From NCBI RefSeq assembly GCF_000585395.1, contig NZ_KK073875.1:2964177-3028176 (forward strand): 64,000 bases of DNA, written 5' to 3'. Positions within the stretch are counted from its first letter, which is position 1; every line of letters begins with the position of its first letter. The notes beneath the pieces were generated by a model that was given only the letters and a program-made list of their open reading frames with translations, had not been told where the DNA came from and made no database searches. The DNA comes from Saccharibacillus sacchari DSM 19268 (lineage in GTDB: Bacteria; Bacillota; Bacilli; Paenibacillales; Paenibacillaceae). Of the stretch, positions 50,960 through 58,697 are shown one piece after another. A program made the translations under genes and the position numbers.

Positions 50960-52354
50960 GTGCTTTTCAATTCGTACGAGTTTATTTTCGTGTATCTGCC
51001 GGTCGTGTTCATCGGCTACTTTCTGCTGAATCGTTTCAAGTTCTATAACACGGCAAAAATCTGGATGGCGCTGGCCTCGCTGTTTTTCTACGCGTATGAG
51101 GACACCCGCTATCTGCCGCTGATTCTCGGTTCGATCGCCTTCAACTATCTGGTCGGACGCGGACTCAGCCATATCAACTCGGACGGCGTGAACCATAAAG
51201 GACGCTGGCTGTTGATCCTTGGCGTGGTCGGCGACGTAGGGCTGCTGGCTTACTACAAATACGCCGATTTCTTTATCGAAAACTATAACGGCCTGCTTGG
51301 CCAAGACGTATCGTTGTTACATATCGTGCTCCCGCTCGGGATCAGCTTCTTCACGTTCACGCAGCTCGCCTATCTGGTCGACGCGTACCGCGGCAAGGTG
51401 AAAGAGTACAATATCGCGAACTATGTGCTGTTCGTGACCTTCTTCCCGCACTTGATCGCCGGACCCATCCTGCATCACAAAGAAATGATGCCGCAGTTCG
51501 ACGATCCGGACGGCAAGCGCGCGCGCGCGGACAACATCTCGCGCGGTATCTTCATTTTCTGTATCGGCCTGTTCAAAAAAGTCGTGATCGCGGATCTATT
51601 GGCTCCAATTGCCACGGCCGGATTCGACAGCGGACAGTCTCTGCATTTCGTGGAAGCCTGGACGACGTCGCTCGCGTATACCGGCCAGCTGTACTTCGAC
51701 TTCAGCGCCTACTCGGATATGGCGATCGGCCTTGGCCTGATATTCAACATCAAGCTGCCGATCAACTTCAATTCGCCTTACAAAGGCACAAGCATCAAAG
51801 ATTTCTGGGCCAGATGGCATATGACGCTGAGCCGCTTCCTGAAAGATTACATCTACATTCCGCTGGGCGGCAACCGCAAAGGCACGACCCGGACGTATAT
51901 CAACCTGTTCCTGACCTTCCTGATCGGCGGATTCTGGCACGGAGCGGGCTGGACGTTCATTATCTGGGGCGCCATGCACGGCGCGGCACAGGTCGTGCAG
52001 CGCTTGTGGCAGCTGACGGGCATCAAGATGAACAAGTACGTAGGCTGGTTCATCACGTTCAACTTCGTCAATATCGCCTGGGTATTTTTCCGTGCGGAAC
52101 ATTGGTCGGACGGCGTTCGCATTCTCAAAGGCATGTTCGGCATGAGCGGAGTCATAATCCCGCCGGATCTGTTGACCGCGGGTCTTCCGATCGTGGTCGT
52201 CTCGCTGCTGATCGCGTTCTTCGCCCGCAACTCGATCCAAATGACGGAGAACTTCAAGCCGACTCTGGGCCGTGCGGTGTTTGCCGGCGCCATCTTCGTC
52301 GTCTCGCTTCTGTATTTCAACCAAATCAGCGAATTCCTCTACTTCAATTTCTGA
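50960..52354 (+). CDS. MBOAT-family O-acyltransferase (AlgI/PatA/DltB-like)
   Basis: A 464-residue polytopic membrane protein. The MBOAT catalytic His lies in G-F-W-H-G-A-G-W near residue 325, and the preceding W-A-R-W-H-M-T-L-S-R-F-L near 280 is the AlgI-type signature. I use GTG 50960 (L-F-N-S-Y follows) after GAGGAAGGG; upstream codons are basic and unconserved. AlgI-type proteins pass acyl groups across the membrane to an SGNH partner, which modifies exopolysaccharide or wall polymers. The next gene, 32 bases away, is such a partner. Confidence 0.9.
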   Translation: MLFNSYEFIFVYLPVVFIGYFLLNRFKFYNTAKIWMALASLFFYAYEDTRYLPLILGSIAFNYLVGRGLSHINSDGVNHKGRWLLILGVVGDVGLLAYYKYADFFIENYNGLLGQDVSLLHIVLPLGISFFTFTQLAYLVDAYRGKVKEYNIANYVLFVTFFPHLIAGPILHHKEMMPQFDDPDGKRARADNISRGIFIFCIGLFKKVVIADLLAPIATAGFDSGQSLHFVEAWTTSLAYTGQLYFDFSAYSDMAIGLGLIFNIKLPINFNSPYKGTSIKDFWARWHMTLSRFLKDYIYIPLGGNRKGTTRTYINLFLTFLIGGFWHGAGWTFIIWGAMHGAAQVVQRLWQLTGIKMNKYVGWFITFNFVNIAWVFFRAEHWSDGVRILKGMFGMSGVIIPPDLLTAGLPIVVVSLLIAFFARNSIQMTENFKPTLGRAVFAGAIFVVSLLYFNQISEFLYFNF

Positions 52355-52386
52355 AATAAGGGTTCGGTTCGTCATGGGGGAAGGTT

Positions 52387-53838
52387 ATGGATAACAAAGG
52401 TTATCGCAAGTTTTTGGTCAAATTCACCGCCAGCACGCTTGTATTCGCGCTGCTGGTCGGGTTGTTCATGTATATTGTCGATCCGCTTCAGATGTACCGC
52501 AAATCGACGTTCTACGCGCCGCTGTATTCGTCGCAGGAACGGTACCAGAACGCGGGCTTGGCGCACAGTTACGAATACGACACCATCATTCTCGGCAGCT
52601 CGATGACGCAGAACTTCGTTCCTTCTTACGTGGAGAGCGTGATGGGCGGCGAGGTCATGAAGCTGTCGATCGAAGGATCCACCGCTATGGAGCAGCATGC
52701 CGTCGGCCAGGTCGCGCTGGATACCGGCCAGGTCAAACGCGTCCTGTGGGGCCTCGATTACTTCGCTATGCGTCAAGACGTCGATGCGGAGTCGGAAAAT
52801 ATGCCGATGTACATGTACGATCATAATCCGTTCAACGATTACGAGTACCTGTTCAACATCTCCAACATCAAGCATGCCTGGAACGCGCTGACCACGCCGG
52901 AGAGCGAATCCAAAGCGTTCCGGAATCTCGATACGCTGCGCAACTGGGACAAGTCGGCCAAGTACAGCCAAGAGGCCGTGCTGGAGACTTGGGAAAAAGC
53001 GCGCACCAAAGAGATCGGCTACGGCAAAAACGAGTTTTCGCTCGACAACGTCAAAGCCGTATTCGACAAGTACGTGCTGAGCCTGGTCAAAGAACATCCG
53101 GAAACGGAGTTTACCTTTTACTATCCGCCGTATACGATCCTGCGTCAGCAGGTCTGGGCGGAAACGAATCCGGTACGGGCCGAGAACCAGTACGCAATGA
53201 AAAAATATATGTTCGAGCAGTTCAGCCAGTACCCGAACGTCAAGGTTTACGACTTCCAGGAAGACTCGTCGATCACGTACGATCTGGCTCAGTACAAGGA
53301 TCTGTCCCACCACAGCCAGGCGATCAACGAATTGATTATCCGCGAGATTGCCGAAGACAAAAATCGGGTGACGGCCGAAAACGTGGACGCCTTTAACGAG
53401 GAGCTGGAAAGCCAGCTTGCGCACCTGGCGGTCGACATGGACAGCGGAGCATTCAGTTTGTTCGTGTACATCGATGGACAAGAAGCGGAATTCAGCGTGC
53501 CCGCGCAGGTTCGCGAAGGCCGGATTCTCGTTCCGATCAAGGAATTGTCCGCCGCTCTCGGCGTGGAATTCGGCTTCGACGGCACAAGCATCGTCAAGCT
53601 GCGCAAGGGGGACGTTACGGCAACCTTGACCAAGGGAAGCGCGGAGATGGTCGTGCAGACCGGAGAAGATGCGGCGAATGCCGAAACGATCGATCTCGGC
53701 TACGCGATGCAAAATCTCAGCGGCAGCATGATGGTCACGATCGAGCCGATTGCCGACATATTTGCGGAGTCGTTCGAAGTGACCGAACCGCAGCAGTATC
53801 TCAAAGAAATTCATATGGAGACTCAAGCGTCGGAATAA
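52387..53838 (+). CDS. SGNH/DltD-like acyl-transfer partner with C-terminal copper-amine-oxidase-N-like domain
   Basis: A 483-residue protein with an N-terminal membrane anchor (about 12-33). An SGNH-like domain covers about 60-340: the nucleophile block I-L-G-S-S-M-T near residue 70 and a D-x-x-H-H motif near 305 (D-L-S-H-H) fit the Ser/Asp-His triad. Residues about 355-460 match the Cu-amine-oxidase N-terminal-like fold (I-L-V-P-I-K-E-L-S near 383), common in Paenibacillus exported proteins. GGGGGAAGG precedes the ATG. Together with the MBOAT protein it probably O-acylates a secreted polymer. Confidence 0.85.
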   Translation: MDNKGYRKFLVKFTASTLVFALLVGLFMYIVDPLQMYRKSTFYAPLYSSQERYQNAGLAHSYEYDTIILGSSMTQNFVPSYVESVMGGEVMKLSIEGSTAMEQHAVGQVALDTGQVKRVLWGLDYFAMRQDVDAESENMPMYMYDHNPFNDYEYLFNISNIKHAWNALTTPESESKAFRNLDTLRNWDKSAKYSQEAVLETWEKARTKEIGYGKNEFSLDNVKAVFDKYVLSLVKEHPETEFTFYYPPYTILRQQVWAETNPVRAENQYAMKKYMFEQFSQYPNVKVYDFQEDSSITYDLAQYKDLSHHSQAINELIIREIAEDKNRVTAENVDAFNEELESQLAHLAVDMDSGAFSLFVYIDGQEAEFSVPAQVREGRILVPIKELSAALGVEFGFDGTSIVKLRKGDVTATLTKGSAEMVVQTGEDAANAETIDLGYAMQNLSGSMMVTIEPIADIFAESFEVTEPQQYLKEIHMETQASE

Positions 53839-53890
53839 TGCGAACGAGCCGAATCGGGTTCGGCTTCAAATCGGCGCAGGGTCAACAAAG

Positions 53891-53931
53891 AGCGGCAAGA
53901 CGGGATTTGCTCCCGACTTGCCGCTTTTTTT
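53891..53931. terminator. Terminator between SGNH gene and convergent regulator gene
   Basis: AGCGGCAAG-CGGGA pairs with TCCCG-CTTGCCGCT, then seven T residues on the plus strand. The minus side has a weaker CTCTTTGTTG tract. Confidence 0.85.
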
Positions 53932-53998
53932 GTATCGGATTCGCGTCTACCTTGACCAAGTCCGAGCCGCTTTGCATCCAAAGGATCGGCGATCGTCC

Positions 53999-55360
53999 TC
54001 AGCGGTTCGGCGGTTCGTCCGCCTGACTTTCGTCGCCCGGATTGAACATCGGCGGTAACGAGAGCAGTGAAGCCAACTGACGGAAATGCTGTTGGTTATT
54101 CAGCTCTTGCGACAGCTTCCAGCACTCGCGAACATGGGCAGCGGAGTAATCGCGACGTCCGCGACGGTGGTGGTAGACGGCCAGATGATAGTGCAAGCTC
54201 GCAAACGTGCTGCGGACGACGGAAGACGGATAATAGTTGTCCGGTCGCTGCTCCAGATAATGATCAAGCGATCGGTAACGCTCGGACAGCAAATCGTCAA
54301 CGTCCGCGCCGTGCCGATTCGCCGCGCGCACGAGATTGACCAGACAGAGCAGAGCTTCGTTCGGATACTCGTCCATATAAGCCGCGTATTGAGGCAAGAC
54401 GGAGAAGTTGCCAAGCATAAGCTCCAAATCCAGAGTATTGCCGAGCGCGAAAATTTTGAAGTTGGCAACCTCTTCGAGTCCTTCGTCGTCCATGATCGCA
54501 AAGTCGCTCAAATCTGCGTACTTTGCTCCATAGAGACGGGCTTCTTCATAGCGTTCCTGCTCGATCAACGACAAGTGCTTATGAAGCAGCGCGCTTCCGT
54601 AGTAGAACACCAGCGGCTTGAGCGGAATCGGCTTCAGTTCGTTGGCCGACTCTTCGAAATTCGGATCGCGCATCTCGTCGTAACGTTTCGAAGCCGCTTC
54701 GAAAAGCTCATCCGCCAGCACCTCCATCTCGGCGTATTTGCCCAGTTCGTAGTAAAGGTTGCCGAGACGAAGCAGCGCGTCGAGTTTCAGCCAGACAGGC
54801 AGAGAGCCGCGAAACGGCTCGAACTGCACGGCGGCTTTCAGATTTTCTTCTCCGTCTTCGCTCAATCGGGCGCGGAATAAACGATACTGACTGACGGATA
54901 AGCGTACGGAATGCTGATGCTTTTCATGTTCAACCGCAACCTCATAGAACGGAACGGCTTGCGCGAATTTCCCGTCCATGAACAGGGACTCGGCCGTCTC
55001 GAACACGAACGGTACATACTTGAGGTCTTCCAGCAGTCTTTCGAGTACATGACGCACCAGATCGGTCCTGCCAAGTTCGGAGCAGGCAAGCAGAAACGGC
55101 TCGATGCGTCGTCGGTTAGGCTTGCCGTCATAGAAGCATTCGCCCACATATTCATCGAACAGCCAATCGGGCGGCATGCTTAAAGCTTCCGTAATGGTTG
55201 CCAGCTGATGAAACGATACAGGCTTGGGCGGCGTGCTGTTCAAGATTGCGCTGAATACGCCGCGGTTGATCCCGGATTTCTCGCTTAACGTTGAAAAGTT
55301 ATGTCCTTGCGCCGCCATTTCTTTTTCGATGGCCGAGCGCAGTTTGAATGATTTTTCCAT
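53999..55360 (-). CDS. HTH-TPR regulator paralogue 1 (RRNPP-like)
   Basis: A 453-residue regulator. Residues about 1-65 form an XRE-like HTH (F-S-T-L-S-E-K-S-G-I-N-R-G-V-F-S turn). About 70-450 are all-helical, with degenerate TPR-like pairs and the family block Y-D-G-K-P-N-R-R-R near 75. This layout is that of RRNPP proteins (PlcR, NprR, Rgg), whose C-terminal repeats bind short peptides. It follows paralogue 2 by ten bases (GAGGTGCACC before the ATG), so both share a transcript. No signal-peptide ORF is found downstream (53838-53998). Confidence 0.82.
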   Translation of the reverse strand: MEKSFKLRSAIEKEMAAQGHNFSTLSEKSGINRGVFSAILNSTPPKPVSFHQLATITEALSMPPDWLFDEYVGECFYDGKPNRRRIEPFLLACSELGRTDLVRHVLERLLEDLKYVPFVFETAESLFMDGKFAQAVPFYEVAVEHEKHQHSVRLSVSQYRLFRARLSEDGEENLKAAVQFEPFRGSLPVWLKLDALLRLGNLYYELGKYAEMEVLADELFEAASKRYDEMRDPNFEESANELKPIPLKPLVFYYGSALLHKHLSLIEQERYEEARLYGAKYADLSDFAIMDDEGLEEVANFKIFALGNTLDLELMLGNFSVLPQYAAYMDEYPNEALLCLVNLVRAANRHGADVDDLLSERYRSLDHYLEQRPDNYYPSSVVRSTFASLHYHLAVYHHRRGRRDYSAAHVRECWKLSQELNNQQHFRQLASLLSLPPMFNPGDESQADEPPNR

Positions 55361-55370
55361 GGTGCACCTC

Positions 55371-56705
55371 TCAGAGGTCGGGCGGATCGGACTGCTCGCT
55401 ATACATCAGCGTAAGCGAAGCGAGCAGCCGAAACATCCGGTGATTATTCAATTGATGGGACAGTTCCCAACTTTGAAGCGCCGCTTGAAGCGACTCTTCG
55501 ATGCGACCGCGGCCAAAATGATAGATCGATAACTGATACAGCAGACGGGCAAAGCGGTTGCGTCCGACTTGCTTGGAATACATGCTGCCTTGCGTCTCCA
55601 GCAGGTGTTGCAGATCAATCGGAAAACGCGGCAGATATTCATCTACCGAAATTCGGTAAGCATTCGCTGCCTTAAGCAGGACGATCAACCCCGGTACCCG
55701 CTCTTGGGGGTGAACCTCAAGCAGTTCGACATACTCGGGCAAAACGTCCAGCTCGCCGTTCAATAAGCGGCATCCGATCCGGTTCGCGTAGGCGAAAAGC
55801 GCCAGGCGGGCAAGAGGCTCCTTATTGGCGGAATCCGTTCCTGCAAGCCAGGATAAATCTTCGTACCGCGCCGAATAAGCTTCGGCTTCCTTGAATTCGC
55901 CCTTCTCGCAAAGAGCGATCTGCTTCATCACGTATCCCTGGCTGTAGTAGACCAAGACCGGCCGGGCAAGCTCGCGGTCCGGAGCAAAGGGTTGGGCCGG
56001 GGCTTGATCTTTTGACCCGAACAGCCGGAGGCACAGGGAAATCAATTCGTCCGCGACCGTATTCAGTTCCTCCGCATCCATCCGGTTAAAGCAGAGACTG
56101 CCCATAACCGTCAAGGCTTCCAGCTTCAGTTCATCCGGCAAGTTATTGCGGTAAGGCGAGAAAGCGTTAAGCACGCGAGAATTGTTTTCTTCGTCTTCAT
56201 TCAAGCGCAATAAAAAAAGACGATAGCGACAAACGGCATTTTCCACGGAGTGGCGATCGCCGTTATGAATCAGCAGGTATTCATATAAACGTATGGTTAA
56301 CGGATTGGTTTCTTCTTTATTTTCGCGTTCGGCAATCCGGAAGATCACCGGCAGGTAGCGGGGCTCGCCGTCGAGCCTGCGCAGCACCTCTTCGATGCAT
56401 GCCGGATGCCCGAGTTCGACGCAGCGTTCCAGGAACGGTTCGATCCGGCTTCGATTCGGTCGCCCGCCAAAAAAACATTCGTCGATATACAAATCAAAAA
56501 AGGCGTCTTCCGGCAAAGCGAGCGCCTTCGTAATGTTCGTTAAATGCTGGAATGACATCGGGCTTTGCCTGGAGCTTCCCCCGACGAAGATCAGACTTAG
56601 CGATCCTCGGGGAATGCCCGATTTTTCCGATAAAACGGAAAAATTATATCCTCGTTTACGCATATTCTGTTTAATGGCCGAGCGGAGTGGACTGGAGATC
56701 TGCAT
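55371..56705 (-). CDS. HTH-TPR regulator paralogue 2 (RRNPP-like)
   Basis: A 444-residue paralogue. I use ATG 56705 (M-Q-I-S-S) because GAGGTG ends six bases before it; the GTG at 56714 is within that site. The HTH (about 1-65) has F-S-V-L-S-E-K-S-G-I-P-R-G, and the helical body starts with G-G-R-P-N-R-S-R-I-E-P near 78. It is the first gene of the paralogue 2-1 pair. A TATAAT -10 (minus strand, 56831-56836) lies about 125 bases upstream. The effector peptide, if any, is not adjacent. Confidence 0.82.
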   Translation of the reverse strand: MQISSPLRSAIKQNMRKRGYNFSVLSEKSGIPRGSLSLIFVGGSSRQSPMSFQHLTNITKALALPEDAFFDLYIDECFFGGRPNRSRIEPFLERCVELGHPACIEEVLRRLDGEPRYLPVIFRIAERENKEETNPLTIRLYEYLLIHNGDRHSVENAVCRYRLFLLRLNEDEENNSRVLNAFSPYRNNLPDELKLEALTVMGSLCFNRMDAEELNTVADELISLCLRLFGSKDQAPAQPFAPDRELARPVLVYYSQGYVMKQIALCEKGEFKEAEAYSARYEDLSWLAGTDSANKEPLARLALFAYANRIGCRLLNGELDVLPEYVELLEVHPQERVPGLIVLLKAANAYRISVDEYLPRFPIDLQHLLETQGSMYSKQVGRNRFARLLYQLSIYHFGRGRIEESLQAALQSWELSHQLNNHRMFRLLASLTLMYSEQSDPPDL

Positions 56706-57063
56706 GTAGGGCACCTCGGTCAGAAGGATGAAAAAGCCAACCTCAACGGGCGGCAGGCGGTCAATTAAATTGTGCGCGCAACGAAATATGCAACATAACG
56801 CCGCGGCATACGGGCTACCGCAATTGATTCATTATAAGCCCCGATAGCGAAACGTTTGTAACATATCTTTAATATCTATGCGTAAAGTCCCCAAAGTACG
56901 ATGAATTTGTCGGAATGCGTAATAAAATCCCTATACCTATAAAGCTGGTAAGGGAGTGGTTTTTTTGAGATTAAGTATAGCACTTTTCAGAGAGGGGTGC
57001 GGGGGATGGGAAATGGAGGAGGAGAGCGGACTTTAATTAATAGTTTTTAATTAGATATTGGGC
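56706..57063. other. AT-rich gap between regulator paralogues 2 and 3
   Basis: Holds the candidate promoter for paralogue 2 (TATAAT on the minus strand at 56831-56836). On the plus strand a TTG-initiated 23-codon frame (56965-57036) follows AAGGGAG but has no signal sequence; I treat it as unproven. Nothing else seen. Confidence 0.5.
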
Positions 57064-57088
57064 ATAAAAAAAGGAGCAAAGAGGCTCC
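57064..57088 (-). terminator. Terminator after regulator paralogue 3
   Basis: On the minus strand GGAGC-CTCTTT-GCTCC is followed directly by seven T residues. Confidence 0.88.
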
Positions 57089-57109
57089 GAAATAGAATGA
57101 ATACCGAGG

Positions 57110-58438
57110 TTAGATTATAGATTCGTCGTACATGTTATAAAACGCGGTCAATGATGCCAAGAGCCTGAAATGTTGTTGGTTATTGACGGTTTGAGACATG
57201 TTCCAGCATTTCATTGCGGCAGTTAATGACTTTTGGATTCGTCCTGCATTGGAGTGGTAGATAGCCAAATGATAGAGCAAATAAGACAGGTTGTTGCGCT
57301 TCGCAATTTCTGTATAATAGCCGTCCGGGTTTTCAAGCAACTCCTCTAGCTTATGCTCGAAGCGTTCCACGAAATAATCGATTGGGAAATTGAACGCGTT
57401 GGCCGACTCCAGAATAGTAATCAGACCGGGAATAAGTTCTTCGGGATGATCTTCCAGAAAGGCAGTGTAATCAGGGAGTACGTTCATATTCCCTTGCAAA
57501 AGTTCAAAGTTCCAAAAATTGGCCTGTGCAAAGATCGCGAATTTTGAAAGTTCCTTGTGCGCCGCTTCGCTCCCGTCGTCAAACCACCGAAGCTCACCGT
57601 ATTTGTTGCAGTAGGCTTGAGCTTCTCTATATTTTTTAAACCCTTCAAGCGCACATTGTTTAGCTAAATAAGCCTGTCCGTAATAGACTACAGGATGACG
57701 TTCGCATAAGTTTTTATAACGGTCCATCGCTTTAAAATTTGGAGTATTTGCAGTGCCGAATAATTGAATGCAAAATAGAATAAACTTGTCGGACATCACA
57801 TCTAATTCTTCGAACTTTCGCTGATTATAAAGGATATGTAAGGCGTTAATCGAAGCATCTAAATATAAATGCGTAGGTAAATAGGGATAGAACGGCAAGA
57901 AACGATATAAAATTTTAAGATTAAGGTCGCTGTCCAAGGACATGGCAGAGCGAAAAATTCGATAGTGGCAAGTTGCCAGCAAGCTTTGAGGAATTTCCGT
58001 CGTTAGGGTTACGATCCAGTCATACAATAGAGAAGCAGCCTCGCCCATGCCGTCTTTGCTCAGTTCCTCGGCTACGTTGAACACCACAGGCACATAATAA
58101 GCATTGTCTTCAAGCCGCTCTATCACATGAAGCAGATGGTGAGTCAAACCAAGCTTGCCGCAGCGTTTTAGAAGCTTTTCGATTCGACTGCGATTAAAAT
58201 TTTCTTTAGTGAAATACTCTTGGATATAGAGATCGAAAAAATGCTGTTCAGGATACCCTAATGTTAGCGTTATTTTGACTAAATGCTCGAACGAAATTGG
58301 TTTGGGGTCTTCTTGTTTGAAAATCAAGCTTAGGGTGCTACGAGAAAGACCGGATTTCGTCGCAAATTGTGAGATTGAAGAATATGCGCTTAGAATTTCT
58401 TTTGATAATAAGAAGCGGAGAGGGATGCTTTGTTCCAT
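57110..58438 (-). CDS. HTH-TPR regulator paralogue 3 (RRNPP-like, AT-rich)
   Basis: A 442-residue paralogue with a more diverged HTH (about 1-60; Q-F-A-T-K-S-G-L-S-R-S-T-L-S) and the same helical body; the Y-D-G-K-P-N-R block is replaced by T-K-E-N-F-N-R-S-R near 75. The DNA is visibly more AT-rich than paralogues 1 and 2. TAGGAGG precedes the ATG by six bases. It lies behind the peptide gene and its terminator, so it needs read-through or its own promoter. Its own adjacent peptide gene was not found. Confidence 0.82.
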   Translation of the reverse strand: MEQSIPLRFLLSKEILSAYSSISQFATKSGLSRSTLSLIFKQEDPKPISFEHLVKITLTLGYPEQHFFDLYIQEYFTKENFNRSRIEKLLKRCGKLGLTHHLLHVIERLEDNAYYVPVVFNVAEELSKDGMGEAASLLYDWIVTLTTEIPQSLLATCHYRIFRSAMSLDSDLNLKILYRFLPFYPYLPTHLYLDASINALHILYNQRKFEELDVMSDKFILFCIQLFGTANTPNFKAMDRYKNLCERHPVVYYGQAYLAKQCALEGFKKYREAQAYCNKYGELRWFDDGSEAAHKELSKFAIFAQANFWNFELLQGNMNVLPDYTAFLEDHPEELIPGLITILESANAFNFPIDYFVERFEHKLEELLENPDGYYTEIAKRNNLSYLLYHLAIYHSNAGRIQKSLTAAMKCWNMSQTVNNQQHFRLLASLTAFYNMYDESII

Positions 58439-58463
58439 AACGGCCTCCTACGAAATAATAGTT

Positions 58464-58493
58464 ATAATAAAAAACCAGCTCAGTGAGCTGGTT
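58464..58493 (-). terminator. Terminator between pre-pro-peptide gene and paralogue 3
   Basis: On the minus strand AACCAGCTCA-C-TGAGCTGGTT, nearly perfect, runs into TTTTTTATTA. It ends the paralogue 4 / peptide transcript. Confidence 0.88.
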
Positions 58494-58529
58494 GAAATTC
58501 AAAATTTCTTATGAGTCTTTGTCGTTGGC

Positions 58530-58697
58530 TTAGGAATCTCCAGCGCCGTTAGTCATCTTTTGATAGACGGCTGCGGGACTAACGCTGGAAACGTCTTTCT
58601 GAATCGACTGTTGCGGAGACGTTTGGTCTGCCGATGCTACAGCTGCCGTAGAACTTAAAGCCAGTACTATAAGAAAACTAGAAAGAAATTTACGCAT
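58530..58697 (-). CDS. Secreted 55-residue pre-pro-peptide, Phr/NprX-like signal candidate
   Basis: A 55-codon gene not reported by simple ORF length filters. Residues 1-23 are a textbook signal peptide (M-R-K-F start, hydrophobic core to residue 20, A-S-A cleavage site), leaving a 32-residue hydrophilic pro-region rich in Gln, Ser and Val and ending V-Y-Q-K-M-T-N-G-A-G-D-S. Its ATG overlaps the stop of regulator paralogue 4 (eight shared bases) and AAGGAG lies 11 bases before, inside the regulator. A strong terminator follows. This matches Rap-Phr and NprR-NprX layouts, so I infer an exported precursor whose processed C-terminal fragment signals back to the regulator. Confidence 0.75.
   Translation of the reverse strand: MRKFLSSFLIVLALSSTAAVASADQTSPQQSIQKDVSSVSPAAVYQKMTNGAGDS

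Noticed and set aside
53838..53998. A secreted peptide gene behind regulator paralogue 1
   Set aside because: The only short minus-strand frame (starting M-Q-S-G-S-D) lacks a hydrophobic signal segment and a ribosome site and runs through a terminator.
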